Origin: an uncultured Bacilli bacterium
Lineage (GTDB): Bacteria; Bacillota_I; Bacilli_A; RF39; UBA660
NCBI GenBank assembly: GCA_947628105.1
Contig: CANQYN010000001.1
Coordinates: 1 to 36,536, forward strand
Direction: 5' to 3'
DNA: 36,536 bases
Shown: piece by piece, positions 15,873 to 24,665 of the stretch
Numbering within the stretch: the first letter of the stretch is position 1
How the letters are laid out: every line of letters begins with the position of its first letter
Notes under the pieces: model-generated
Seen by the model: only the letters and a program-made list of their open reading frames with translations
The model's database searches: none
Told to the model about the DNA's origin: nothing
Made by a program: the position numbers and the translations under genes

Positions 15873-16823
15873 ATGAAAAAATATTTCAATCTAGTCATGA
15901 TTCTTTTTTTATTATTTTTGACATTTCAAATCTTAACCCTCTCTACCAATGTAATAGAATCGATAAGATTTTCTTTTTCGATTTGGAAAAATAATATTTT
16001 TCCTTCTTTATTTCCTTTTTTTGTACTATCTTCTCTATTAATTCATTATGGATTCATTGAATTTCTCAGCGAATTATTAAAACCATTTATGAGAATTTTT
16101 AAAATTTCTTCTCGCACTTCCTTCATATTATTTATGAGCATGATATCTGGTTTCCCTAGTTCTGCCAAATATACAAGAGAATTATATAAAGAAAATTTGT
16201 TGACAAAAGAAGAAGCTGAAAAAATATTAACATTTTCTCATTTTTCAAATCCCCTTTTCATTTTAGGAACAATTGGATTATTTTTAAATCAAAAAATTGC
16301 TCTTCTTATTTTATTCATTCATTATGGTACCAATTTTATAGTAGGAATTATCTTTCGAAATTTTTATCCTTCCGAAGAGGAACAAAATTATTTTTCTTTA
16401 AAAAACGCAATAACGATAATTCAAAAGAAAAAAAGAGAATCTTTTGGAAACATTTTAACAAAAGCTATTCTAGATAGTATCAATACATTACTGTTAATTT
16501 TAGGAACAATGTCTATTTTTTTAATAATTACTACAATTATCGATTATCATCTTGATATTCCTGCCTATTTTCAATGTATTATCGATGGTTTTTTAGAAAT
16601 GACACAAGGAATAAAATATACCGCCGATCTATCGATTGCTATAAAAATTAAAGCTGTATTGATGACGATGTATTTATCATTTGGAGGAATATCAGTCCAT
16701 ATGCAAACAATCAGTATCTTAAGTGATACTGATATTCGCTATTTCCCCTATTTTGTAGCACGTCTATTACATGCTGGTCTTTCCAGTTTTCTCGTTTATT
16801 TATGCTTTGACATTTTTATTTAA
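15873..16823 (+). CDS. ylbJ: Sporulation integral membrane protein YlbJ
   Basis: A 316-residue multi-pass membrane protein with Gate-domain character. The signature region is MISGFPSSAKYTRELYKENLLTKEEAEKI with HFSNPLFILGTIG (about residues 90-135), typical of YlbJ, a protein needed for spore cortex or late sporulation in Bacillus. Bacillus YlbJ is longer (about 400), so this is a short form, lacking part of the second half. The ATG at 15873 has AAAAGGAG upstream and is preferred over the in-frame ATG at 15825. Its 3' end overlaps the convergent prepilin gene by eight bases and no terminator is visible there. Confidence 0.8.
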   Translation: MKKYFNLVMILFLLFLTFQILTLSTNVIESIRFSFSIWKNNIFPSLFPFFVLSSLLIHYGFIEFLSELLKPFMRIFKISSRTSFILFMSMISGFPSSAKYTRELYKENLLTKEEAEKILTFSHFSNPLFILGTIGLFLNQKIALLILFIHYGTNFIVGIIFRNFYPSEEEQNYFSLKNAITIIQKKKRESFGNILTKAILDSINTLLLILGTMSIFLIITTIIDYHLDIPAYFQCIIDGFLEMTQGIKYTADLSIAIKIKAVLMTMYLSFGGISVHMQTISILSDTDIRYFPYFVARLLHAGLSSFLVYLCFDIFI

Positions 16824-18249
16824 GTTTATATGGATCGGCAGGAATTCCTGTTCCTGTAAAAGTAGCGGTACTCTTTAAAAATATAACAGGTTTTATTTTT
16901 AATGTATTGGTTGTAATAGCAGTAGGTGCAATTTTTCCTGTATTTTGAATACTCCATACTTGATTACTAGTACCTCCTACCCCAGTCAAAGTCCAATAGT
17001 TGAAATCAGCTTCGAACATATAATTATTTTTCATACATTCTGTCGTTTGAGAAGCAGATTTTATACTTTGACAAGCTTTATTAGTAGAAGCCATTACATA
17101 GTCACTTACCGTTGGTAATGCCACTGATTCATACATTCCGATAATCCCTAATTCATCTGCTATCAAACCTTGAATGGTATCGTTAGCATCAGGTTTTGAG
17201 CTACTGACAAATCCTAATAAATTAGTAAATGTTCCAATTCGATTCGATGTCATTTTCTTTTCCGCATACCAATCTTCTAATGTTGTTCGAATATTTTGTT
17301 TTTCTGTATTTTGCCAAACATTATTCGTTTTTCCCCAGACAGAAAGTTCTGGTGTAACATCGATATAACCTTGACGTCCTTCTTCAATTTCACAACTATC
17401 TCCATAGGCTTTTCCCTCATACAATAGTTTTACTACCTGTTTATTCGTAATTTGCATAATTCGATAACAATCTTCTTGAATAATGACATGATTATTAGGA
17501 TTTTCTCCTTTATAAACATATTGAGGTAATCGATTGACTTCGTTATTAGATAAAGTATAATACCAGTCTGGATCATATTTTACTTCATATAAGCCATCTG
17601 ATTCTGTACTGCCTTCAGGGACGATATCTTTCATTAAATCCATAACTGATGTAGAAGTAATAACAATTTCCGTTTCACTATCGATTAAATCTCTAAAACG
17701 ATCAGTAAATACTTGTCCGCTATCATTTAATTCATCAGGAACAGTATTATATTGAAGTGTTATATGAATTCCATAATCTCCTTTTGCTAGAGTATTAGTA
17801 ATAGGAATATCGATTTTTAAAACAGCATTATAAACTTCTGATTGTGAATTTAAATATGAATTTTTTATTTTAATATTTCCAATTGCGGAACCATCAGAAG
17901 TAGAACTAACAGTAATCTTATAATTATCATAGACAATTTGTTCTTCATATACAACTAATCGTTTTTGAATTAATTCATCTTCATTATCCGCAAAAGTAAT
18001 ATCGATGCATAACGTAGAATTTTCGACACTTCTCGTACAATTATCAAATTTAATAGCCCGATATTTTAATGTATCAGTATAAATTCGTCTCGTTAAATTA
18101 GCTTGTCTTGTTAGTAAATTTGTTTTAAACTTCGTCGTAATAAACATTTCTTTTAAGCCAAAAATTAACTGAAATAAAAGAAAAGAAATTGTCGATACCA
18201 AAGTAAACGTTACAATTAATTCCACTAATGTAAAACCGTTTTTTTTCAT
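16816..18249 (-). CDS. Large type IV prepilin-like protein with C-terminal domain
   Basis: A 477-residue protein with a class III signal peptide, MKKNGFTLVELIVTF, with Glu at +5 after the Gly cleavage site and a following hydrophobic helix. After a pilin-like helix (to about 60) and a beta-rich part (to about 190), a second domain starting near 220 (WYYTLSNNEVNRLPQ) carries two Cys-bearing segments and ends in KPVIFLKSTATFTGTGIPADPYKLK. That ending is shared by many secreted proteins of gut Firmicutes. It is far longer than major pilins, so a tip or minor pilin with adhesive role is likely (inference). ATG 18249 has GAGGAGG upstream; the frame is open to 18306. Confidence 0.75.
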   Translation of the reverse strand: MKKNGFTLVELIVTFTLVSTISFLLFQLIFGLKEMFITTKFKTNLLTRQANLTRRIYTDTLKYRAIKFDNCTRSVENSTLCIDITFADNEDELIQKRLVVYEEQIVYDNYKITVSSTSDGSAIGNIKIKNSYLNSQSEVYNAVLKIDIPITNTLAKGDYGIHITLQYNTVPDELNDSGQVFTDRFRDLIDSETEIVITSTSVMDLMKDIVPEGSTESDGLYEVKYDPDWYYTLSNNEVNRLPQYVYKGENPNNHVIIQEDCYRIMQITNKQVVKLLYEGKAYGDSCEIEEGRQGYIDVTPELSVWGKTNNVWQNTEKQNIRTTLEDWYAEKKMTSNRIGTFTNLLGFVSSSKPDANDTIQGLIADELGIIGMYESVALPTVSDYVMASTNKACQSIKSASQTTECMKNNYMFEADFNYWTLTGVGGTSNQVWSIQNTGKIAPTAITTNTLKIKPVIFLKSTATFTGTGIPADPYKLK

Positions 18250-18265
18250 GAAAGAATAACCTCCT

Positions 18266-18790
18266 CTAGTATGAAAAATTGATAGCCGCAAAAAGAGTAT
18301 CATCATATTCGGCTAAAATTCGGTATCCCCCTGTATTATCACTTTTCGATGATAACGTTTTAATAAAATCATAAAATTTCGCATGAATTCTTGTTGGATT
18401 ATCTTTTACATATTTTTTAAAGGCTGTTTCTTGAGAAGCATTTAAAGCATTTTCTTTGACAATAAAAACATAATTTACTCCCATAAAATCAAATAATTTT
18501 TTACAATAATCACTATTTTGTACATATTCATCGGGGCAAGAGGTAAGATTAATATATTCTACTGTATCATTTTTTAATGCTGTAGTAATAGCAGAATAAT
18601 TGGTAGAAATTAAAAACTTATTGATATTTTTAGTATTATAAATAGCTGTAATATTATTGTATTTATAACTATTCTCATAACTTTTTTTCAATTTTGAAAA
18701 TTGAGAAAAAAGAAATACGATAATGGCAATAATAACAGTCGATACAATTAACGTTTCAATAAGTGTAAAGCCCTTCTTATCTTTTTTCAT
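18266..18790 (-). CDS. Type IV prepilin (minor pilin-like)
   Basis: A 174-residue protein with a canonical prepilin leader KKGFTLIETLIVSTVIIAI: short basic leader, Gly cleavage site, Phe at +1, Glu at +5, then the hydrophobic helix. The C-terminal domain has two Cys (about 81 and 91) that could pair. It lies 16 bases upstream of the large prepilin gene on the same strand, so the two form an operon. A prepilin peptidase (PilD) is required for processing but is not in the window. Confidence 0.82.
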   Translation of the reverse strand: MKKDKKGFTLIETLIVSTVIIAIIVFLFSQFSKLKKSYENSYKYNNITAIYNTKNINKFLISTNYSAITTALKNDTVEYINLTSCPDEYVQNSDYCKKLFDFMGVNYVFIVKENALNASQETAFKKYVKDNPTRIHAKFYDFIKTLSSKSDNTGGYRILAEYDDTLFAAINFSY

Positions 18791-18897
18791 AAAAGTTACT
18801 CCTTTTTATTGTATTTTTACTGTTATTATTATATAATATTTTTAGGATAAATACTAGTCCTAAATGAAGAAAAGAATAAAAGGAGTTGACATTTCTT

Positions 18898-20481
18898 ATG
18901 TTAAAAGTTTTTGACTATGAAAAAATGCCTGTTGTGGAGATTGTCAATAATATATTAGTCGATGCTGCCAAACGTGATGCCAGTGATATTCATTTTGACC
19001 CACAGGAAGAGTATTTAAAAATTCGTATTCGTATCGATGGAGATCTAAAAGATTACGCGGAAGTTCCAAACACAATTAAAAGAAATATGATTACCCGTAT
19101 TAAGATCATTAGTGGAATGAATATTACCGAATCAAGATTACCACAAGATGGAGCCATTAAAACTACCATTGAAGATGTCAATCTAGATTTACGTGTATCT
19201 TGCCTTCCTACTAATTTAGGAGAAAAAATAGTTATCCGTATCTTAGACTATTCAATGAGTCAAGCAGGGCTTGAAACATTAGGGTTTAGTCCTAGTAATT
19301 TTGAAAAAGTCGCTCGTATTATTTCCGTTCCTAATGGAATCATTTTAGTTACAGGAGCTACCGGTACTGGTAAATCGACTACCGTATATTCTATTTTACA
19401 AAAATTAAATCGAGAAGAAACCAATATTATTACCGTTGAAGACCCGATTGAAATGAATATTGAAGGAATTAACCAAGTACAAGTAAATAGTGAAATTGGA
19501 CTTACTTTTGCGGCTTCTTTGCGTTCTATTTTACGTCAAGACCCTAACGTTATAATGATTGGGGAAATTCGTGATAACGAAACTGCTCAAATTGCTGTTC
19601 GTGCCTCTATTACAGGACATATCGTACTATCTACTATCCACACCAATAACTCATTAAATACGATTGAACGTCTCTTAGATATGGATGTAGAACGTTATTT
19701 ACTTGCTTCTGCACTAGAAGGAATTATTTCTCAAAAATTAGCTCGTCGTCTATGCCCTAAATGTAGAAAATTAAGACCTACTAACGAATATGAGAAAGAG
19801 TTATTTAAAAATGTCTTAAATAAAGATGTTAACGAAACTTATACAAATGTTGGGTGTGAAGAATGTACAAACGGATTTAAAGGACGTATCCCTATCCATG
19901 AAGTATTGGTCGTAACTCAGACAATTAAAGATGCGATTAGTAACAATGTTAGAAAAGAAGAATTAAGAAAATTAGTATATACAGAAGATGTAACTACCAT
20001 GTTACAAGATGGAATGGAAAAAGTAATTGAAGGAGAAACTACTTTTGAAGAAATTTTGAAATTAATCGAATTAGATGAAGATGAAAGTACAGCTGGTGAA
20101 GATCGTTCAAACTTACAAAATTCTATCGAATTTACTAAATTATCCCAAGAAGCAGCGAAAGCTACTTTGAATAAATTAGAAGAAGCAGAAAAAAAAGATC
20201 GAAATGAAAAGTCACCAACAAATTCTACCTCAAATAATATTTCAAATCCAGCAGTAAATTCACCAACTTCATCAAGTACAACCCCATCAACGAGTTCTAC
20301 CACAAATAATACTTCAACTTCTACAGTAACTTCACCAAGTACAACAGCACCAACAAGTTCTACTATAAATAATATTTCAAATTCTACGGTAACTTCGCCA
20401 AATACAGCAACTCCACCAACAAATCCTATTCCAATTCCACCACAACCAACAATTAATACAAATGAAAAAGCTTCTCAATAG
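18898..20481 (+). CDS. PilB/GspE-type pilus assembly ATPase with Ser/Thr/Asn/Pro-rich tail
   Basis: A 527-residue hexameric secretion ATPase powering pilin polymerisation at the inner face of the membrane. Elements: ASDIHFDP domain at 28-35, Walker A GATGTGKST 153-161, Asp box EDPIE near 181, Walker B VIMIGEIRD 218-226, His box TIHTNNS 246-252, zinc Cys quartet C286, C289, C320, C323. The usual N-terminal T2SSE_N domain is absent. Residues 430-527 are a low-complexity tail of about three repeats rich in Ser, Thr, Asn and Pro, unexpected for a cytoplasmic ATPase. The start is uncertain: ATG 18898 lies 12 bases after AGGAG; an upstream TTG at 18886 abuts it. Confidence 0.9.
   Translation: MLKVFDYEKMPVVEIVNNILVDAAKRDASDIHFDPQEEYLKIRIRIDGDLKDYAEVPNTIKRNMITRIKIISGMNITESRLPQDGAIKTTIEDVNLDLRVSCLPTNLGEKIVIRILDYSMSQAGLETLGFSPSNFEKVARIISVPNGIILVTGATGTGKSTTVYSILQKLNREETNIITVEDPIEMNIEGINQVQVNSEIGLTFAASLRSILRQDPNVIMIGEIRDNETAQIAVRASITGHIVLSTIHTNNSLNTIERLLDMDVERYLLASALEGIISQKLARRLCPKCRKLRPTNEYEKELFKNVLNKDVNETYTNVGCEECTNGFKGRIPIHEVLVVTQTIKDAISNNVRKEELRKLVYTEDVTTMLQDGMEKVIEGETTFEEILKLIELDEDESTAGEDRSNLQNSIEFTKLSQEAAKATLNKLEEAEKKDRNEKSPTNSTSNNISNPAVNSPTSSSTTPSTSSTTNNTSTSTVTSPSTTAPTSSTINNISNSTVTSPNTATPPTNPIPIPPQPTINTNEKASQ
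20225..20440 (+). repeat. In-frame degenerate repeats in the PilB tail
   Basis: About three copies of a roughly 60-70 base unit, each encoding AAT-AAT (Asn-Asn) then xxSxxxVxSP followed by Ser/Thr/Pro. Two copies share long stretches such as the TCTACxGTAACTTC motif. Probably formed by duplication or slippage within the gene. Confidence 0.55.
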
Positions 20482-20490
20482 AAGCTTTTT
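20465..20490. terminator. Bidirectional terminator of the PilB gene and holA
   Basis: AAAAAGCTTC / GAAGCTTTTT with a 6-base loop; overlaps the PilB stop codon and abuts the holA stop. Confidence 0.85.
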
Positions 20491-21431
20491 CATTTGTCTA
20501 ATATAAATAATTCTAAGGCAATTTCTTTATTCATTACCCCACTTTTAATCTGAATATCAAGATCTGCTAAACGTTGTAAATAGGAAAGTAATTCATTATC
20601 TGTAAATAATCTTGCCTTTTCTAATGCCTTTTCAACCGCATAAGGATGAACTCTTAAATGAGTAGCGATATCTCTTTTAGAATATCCTTTTTGATATAAT
20701 TTTTTACTTTGATAAATTAATCGAAATTGATTTGCTAATAATATTAAAATCATAATTGGTTCTTGTCCTAATTTAATCATCTCTTGATAACTTTCCATAG
20801 CTTTTTCTTTATTGTCAGTAACAATATTTTCAATTAATTGAAAAATATTGGTATTAATTGTTTTACTTGTTAAATTTACAATATCGTCTTTCGTTATAAC
20901 TTTATCAGAATCTTTATAAATTTTTAATTTTTCAATCTCATGTTCAATGATTCCTAAATCTTCCCCTACGCGATCTAAAAAGAACGAAACGATATCTTTA
21001 TCATATTGATAACCTTTTAAAGAAGAGGTAACAAAATGATAAAAATCCTCTACTTTACGATATTCAAACACATATCCTAATTTTCGAGCTAATTTTACTA
21101 TTTTTTTTCTTTCGTCTAGTTTTTCTTTATGAATAACAAATATTAAAATAGTATCCGCGGGATTTTGAAAATATTCTTCTAATAAGGAAACATCTTGATT
21201 TAATGTTTTTTTTGATGTATTGGCAGTAAAAAGATAAGCATTATCGACAATAATCATTTTATTATTAGAAAATAAAGAAATAGAATTTGCATCTTCTAAA
21301 ATATCTTGTAAAAAATCAACTTCTAAATCATAGGTCGTTACCATTACTGGCTCAATATGATATTCTTGCTTTATTTTTTTTATTTCTTTTTCGATTAAAT
21401 AGGTTTCTTCCCCATAAAAAACTCGTATCAT
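20490..21431 (-). CDS. holA: DNA polymerase III subunit delta
   Basis: HolA opens the sliding clamp within the clamp-loader complex. The 313-residue length fits. The start MIRVFYGEETYLIEKEIKKI matches the family N-terminus (G-x-E-x-x-L), the central part has an AAA+-like fold without intact Walker motifs, as normal for delta, and the C-terminal helical domain contains the typical SKTINTNIFQLIENI and LANQFRLIYQSKKL segments (about 188-245). GGTGGTAAG precedes the ATG. Single gene between the PilB terminator and the sensor kinase gene. Confidence 0.9.
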   Translation of the reverse strand: MIRVFYGEETYLIEKEIKKIKQEYHIEPVMVTTYDLEVDFLQDILEDANSISLFSNNKMIIVDNAYLFTANTSKKTLNQDVSLLEEYFQNPADTILIFVIHKEKLDERKKIVKLARKLGYVFEYRKVEDFYHFVTSSLKGYQYDKDIVSFFLDRVGEDLGIIEHEIEKLKIYKDSDKVITKDDIVNLTSKTINTNIFQLIENIVTDNKEKAMESYQEMIKLGQEPIMILILLANQFRLIYQSKKLYQKGYSKRDIATHLRVHPYAVEKALEKARLFTDNELLSYLQRLADLDIQIKSGVMNKEIALELFILDK

Positions 21432-21473
21432 CTTACCACCAGTTTTTATTATAACATAAAAAAATAAGTATTC

Positions 21474-22883
21474 CTACTTATTTTTCTTAAAAGGTATTTT
21501 AAAATAGAAGGTAGTCCCTTTTTTAACCTGAGATATTACTCCATATTCAAAATGATGTTTTTCTAAAATGTTTTTTACGATGGAAAGTCCAAGCCCAGTT
21601 CCTTTGACTGAACGTTTATGCGTTTTATCAATCTTATAATATTTATCCCATATTAATGATAAATTTTTTTGATCAATCCCTTTTCCATCGTCGATAATTT
21701 TTACTACATAATTATTTTTTTCTTTTTCTACCTTTATCGTAATTTCTTTTTTCTTTCCTACATGATCAATCGCATTATTGATTAAATTATAAATGACTTG
21801 CTCCATTCGAATGACATCAGCTTCAATAATAATATTATCTTCACAAGTTTCAAAAACAAAATGATATCCTTCTACTTGTTCCAAATATGAAAATTTATTA
21901 ATCATTTGCTGAAGAAGACGATTTAGATGAATTTCTTCATAATTCAATTTTTCTACTTCAGATTGTATTTTAGAAAGCTCTAAAATATCGTTTACTAATC
22001 GATTTAATCTTTCCGTTTCGTCGATAATAATATTTAAATCTTCTTCTCTTTTTTCTTTATTGTCATAGGTTAAATCTCTTACTAATTCAGCGTAAGCCTT
22101 AATCATAGTAAGTGGCGTTTTTAAATCATGGGATACATTTGCTAAAAACTCCCGACGAACTTTTTCCGTTTTTGCTAATTCACAACAAGCATTATTCAAA
22201 GTTTCTCCTAACTCTTTTAGTTCTTGAATACTTTGATTCGTATCAAAAGAAAGCTGATATTCTCCTTTCGCCATTTTTTTGGCTGTCTGATTGATTTGAA
22301 CAATTGGTTCTGCCACTTTTTTAGAAATAAAATAAGCTAAAATAAAAGCCAAAATAAATATACCAATGGTAACATATATTAATTGACTAGCTAAAATTTT
22401 TGTCGTTGTTCCTAACGGTTTTAATGAAACGTTTACAAAAGCATAATAATTGTCATCTAATTTTAAAGCATATTCTAACGTTTTATTTTGAAATTTTTTA
22501 TTGAATAACGTATATTTTGCTCTTTTTTGATTACTTTTGATAAAATTTTGCCGATGATTTAATAATTCGCTATTATAATCGGAAGAGATACATCCACGAA
22601 TCAAACTATTGGTAGAATAAAGGCGAATATCAGCCGTCATCAATTCGATACATACCCCATTATTATAGGTAATATTATCTAAGGTCTGTTCAAATTGATT
22701 TCCTTGATACCCTTTTTCTATCTGAGAAGCAATTCCGTCTAATTCTCTTGTCTTCTGCCATTCATAATAGGTAGTTAAAAAAATTACTTGAAATAACCAA
22801 AGCCCCGCTAAGATAACAGCAGAAAAAATAGATAAATAAATCCATAATTTATTTCGTAGTTTAGTTACTTTCTGATAGTTCAA
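21474..22883 (-). CDS. Sensor histidine kinase, membrane-bound
   Basis: A 469-residue kinase: membrane segments at about 13-34 and 166-187 bracket an extracellular sensor with two Cys (78 and 98); HAMP at about 188-240; HisKA with H252 (SHDLKTPLTMIKAY); HATPase with N box NNAIDHV, G1 DDGKGI and G2 GTGLGLSI. The TTG start at 22883 lies 23 bases inside the response regulator gene, with AGGA six to seven bases upstream, so translation is coupled. It is of the PhoR/ResE-like class. The signal is unknown; the paired Cys suggest a disulfide in the sensor domain. Confidence 0.9.
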   Translation of the reverse strand: MNYQKVTKLRNKLWIYLSIFSAVILAGLWLFQVIFLTTYYEWQKTRELDGIASQIEKGYQGNQFEQTLDNITYNNGVCIELMTADIRLYSTNSLIRGCISSDYNSELLNHRQNFIKSNQKRAKYTLFNKKFQNKTLEYALKLDDNYYAFVNVSLKPLGTTTKILASQLIYVTIGIFILAFILAYFISKKVAEPIVQINQTAKKMAKGEYQLSFDTNQSIQELKELGETLNNACCELAKTEKVRREFLANVSHDLKTPLTMIKAYAELVRDLTYDNKEKREEDLNIIIDETERLNRLVNDILELSKIQSEVEKLNYEEIHLNRLLQQMINKFSYLEQVEGYHFVFETCEDNIIIEADVIRMEQVIYNLINNAIDHVGKKKEITIKVEKEKNNYVVKIIDDGKGIDQKNLSLIWDKYYKIDKTHKRSVKGTGLGLSIVKNILEKHHFEYGVISQVKKGTTFYFKIPFKKNK

Positions 22884-23529
22884 ATTTATATCCTACCCCT
22901 CTAACAGTTACAATTAAATCTCGATATTTTCCTAAATTACCGCGAAGCATTTTAATATGAGTATCAACAGTACGATCATCGCCAAAAAAATCATATCCCC
23001 AAATTTGACTCAACAACGTTTCTCGAGATAAAGCAATATTTTTATTTTTAATAAAAAACAATAATAGTTCATATTCTTTTGGTGTCAACTTTATTTCTTT
23101 TTGATCAATTTTTACGGTATGTCCTTTTTTGTCAACTATTAAATCTTGATAGATAAAAACATCTTCCTCTTTATTTCGTTTGCATATTGCCTTGATTCTT
23201 GCCATCAATTCGCGAGGACTAAAAGGTTTCGTAACATAATCATCAATTCCATCATCAAAAGCTTGTAATTTATCATATTCTTCTTTTCTAGCTGATAACA
23301 TTAACGTAGGAATTTCCTTTATTTTTTTAATTTCACGATTCGCACTAATACCATCTAATATAGGCATCATAATATCCATAATAATAAAATCAATATCTGG
23401 ATGTTCTTTTACTTTCGCAATTGCTTCTTTTCCATTAGAAGCTTCAATTACTTCATATTTTTCATGATAAGCATATTCTTTGATTACTTCTCTAATACGA
23501 ATCTCATCATCGACAACTAATAGTTTCAT
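22861..23529 (-). CDS. OmpR/PhoB-family response regulator
   Basis: A 222-residue two-domain regulator. Receiver domain with acidic pocket D7-D8, phosphoacceptor D52 (FIIMDIMMP) and the switch Lys in YVTKPFSP; C-terminal winged-helix DNA-binding domain (about 125-222) with LTPKEYELLLFF and RTVDTHIKMLRGNLG. It is the first gene of the two-component operon and partner of the kinase that starts within its 3' end. GAGGATG precedes the ATG. Confidence 0.93.
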   Translation of the reverse strand: MKLLVVDDEIRIREVIKEYAYHEKYEVIEASNGKEAIAKVKEHPDIDFIIMDIMMPILDGISANREIKKIKEIPTLMLSARKEEYDKLQAFDDGIDDYVTKPFSPRELMARIKAICKRNKEEDVFIYQDLIVDKKGHTVKIDQKEIKLTPKEYELLLFFIKNKNIALSRETLLSQIWGYDFFGDDRTVDTHIKMLRGNLGKYRDLIVTVRGVGYKFELSESN

Positions 23530-23551
23530 ATTTCACATCCTCATTTATATC

Positions 23552-23580
23552 ATACTAAAGCAATATGTATATTTTGTGAA
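23552..23580 (-). promoter_or_regulatory. Promoter of the two-component operon
   Basis: On the - strand TTCACA (23580-23575), 17-base spacer, TAGTAT (23557-23552). Confidence 0.6.
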
Positions 23581-23583
23581 AAC

Positions 23584-24612
23584 TTACGAAAAAGAATAAT
23601 TTTCAAAGTTTTCTGTTTTTTCTATATGATTTTTATCTAAATACCACATAGCTTCTATATCAGTTTGTTTAGAAATCCATTGTTTTCCTTGTTTAGTATC
23701 CATTAAAAAGAGAGTAGTGGCGACAAGATCAGATGTTACACTATCATTAGCAATGACAGTTACACTTTCTTTATCACTAGGAGGAAATAAGGTATCCGGT
23801 AATAACAAAAAATGATATTTTTTTGCTTTATATTCATAAAAATCTTCTTCTTTTCCAACCGTACTAATTGCTTTTTTTACCACCTTTACTTTTGTTGAAA
23901 TTTCTAGAGATTGAAAAGGATCTTCAATTCCAACGATATATTTATTTTTATGATAATAATCCCCTACTACAATAGTTCCTCCAATATCGATTACATACGA
24001 AGTAATTCCTTGTTTTTTTAAATATTCGACCACTTTATTTGTCGCATATCCTTTTCGATAAAAATTTAAATCAATATTGACATGATTATTTTCAATCTTA
24101 TTATTTTCTTTTAAAATAATTTTTTTTATATCATTATTTTCTTTCTGTAATTCTTCTTTAGTAGGAATAGATGTTCCTTTTTCCCGATATTCACTCCACC
24201 TATCATTGGCGTTTCCTAAAGCAATATTTAAAAAATGATTGCTCTTTTCATACCATGTTAAGCCCAGTTTTAACATATCATATAAATTTTTATCAATCGT
24301 AATGTCTTTTTCTTTCGAAGAGTTATTTTTTATATAATACAAATTATGAATATTTTTATATTCTTCTTTTCGATTTGTTATCTTATGATAATAATGATAA
24401 ATGTTTTCAACTTCATCTAACTTTTTTTCGATTTGATCACTATCTTTACCATATAATTTTATATAAATAGGATAATCCATATAAAACATTTTACGTTGAT
24501 ATTCTTTGCTGGTATTCTTTACTCGTACTTCAGTAAAGACGATATAAAAAAGAAAAAAAACCATCAAAAGAAAGAATATTTTCCAAATAATTATATTTAT
24601 TTTTTGATGCAT
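23584..24612 (-). CDS. ApbE-like FAD:protein FMN transferase
   Basis: A 342-residue protein with an N-terminal membrane anchor (about 8-27, no lipobox Cys) and an ApbE-type domain. Recognisable parts: LNFYRKGYATN near 185 (family GxxxKGYAxD), VIDIGGTIVVGD near 207, VGIEDP near 228, and SVTVIANDSVTSDLVATTLFLM near 284, which holds the Mg-binding Asp and Thr. ApbE attaches FMN covalently to Thr in flavoproteins such as Rnf/Nqr subunits. The usual HIxDPxTG motif is degenerate here (HFLLLPDTLF), so the activity may be altered. AGGTGAT precedes the ATG. Confidence 0.8.
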   Translation of the reverse strand: MHQKINIIIWKIFFLLMVFFLFYIVFTEVRVKNTSKEYQRKMFYMDYPIYIKLYGKDSDQIEKKLDEVENIYHYYHKITNRKEEYKNIHNLYYIKNNSSKEKDITIDKNLYDMLKLGLTWYEKSNHFLNIALGNANDRWSEYREKGTSIPTKEELQKENNDIKKIILKENNKIENNHVNIDLNFYRKGYATNKVVEYLKKQGITSYVIDIGGTIVVGDYYHKNKYIVGIEDPFQSLEISTKVKVVKKAISTVGKEEDFYEYKAKKYHFLLLPDTLFPPSDKESVTVIANDSVTSDLVATTLFLMDTKQGKQWISKQTDIEAMWYLDKNHIEKTENFENYSFS

Positions 24613-24642
24613 ATCATCACCTAATTTATTATACCATAAAAG

Positions 24643-24665
24643 AAAAAAAACATCTATTTGATGTT
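24643..24665 (-). terminator. Terminator of the PRC-barrel/glycosyltransferase/TPR operon
   Basis: On the - strand AACATC, 5-base loop, GATGTT then a T-run. It overlaps the end of the TPR gene. Confidence 0.75.

Noticed and set aside
18886..18897. TTG at 18886 as the PilB start
   Set aside because: It touches the AGGAG ribosome binding site, leaving no spacer; the ATG at 18898 is more plausible although the spacer is long.
19917..20303. 128-residue ORF on - strand
   Set aside because: Antisense of the PilB 3' part and its repeats; no start signal.
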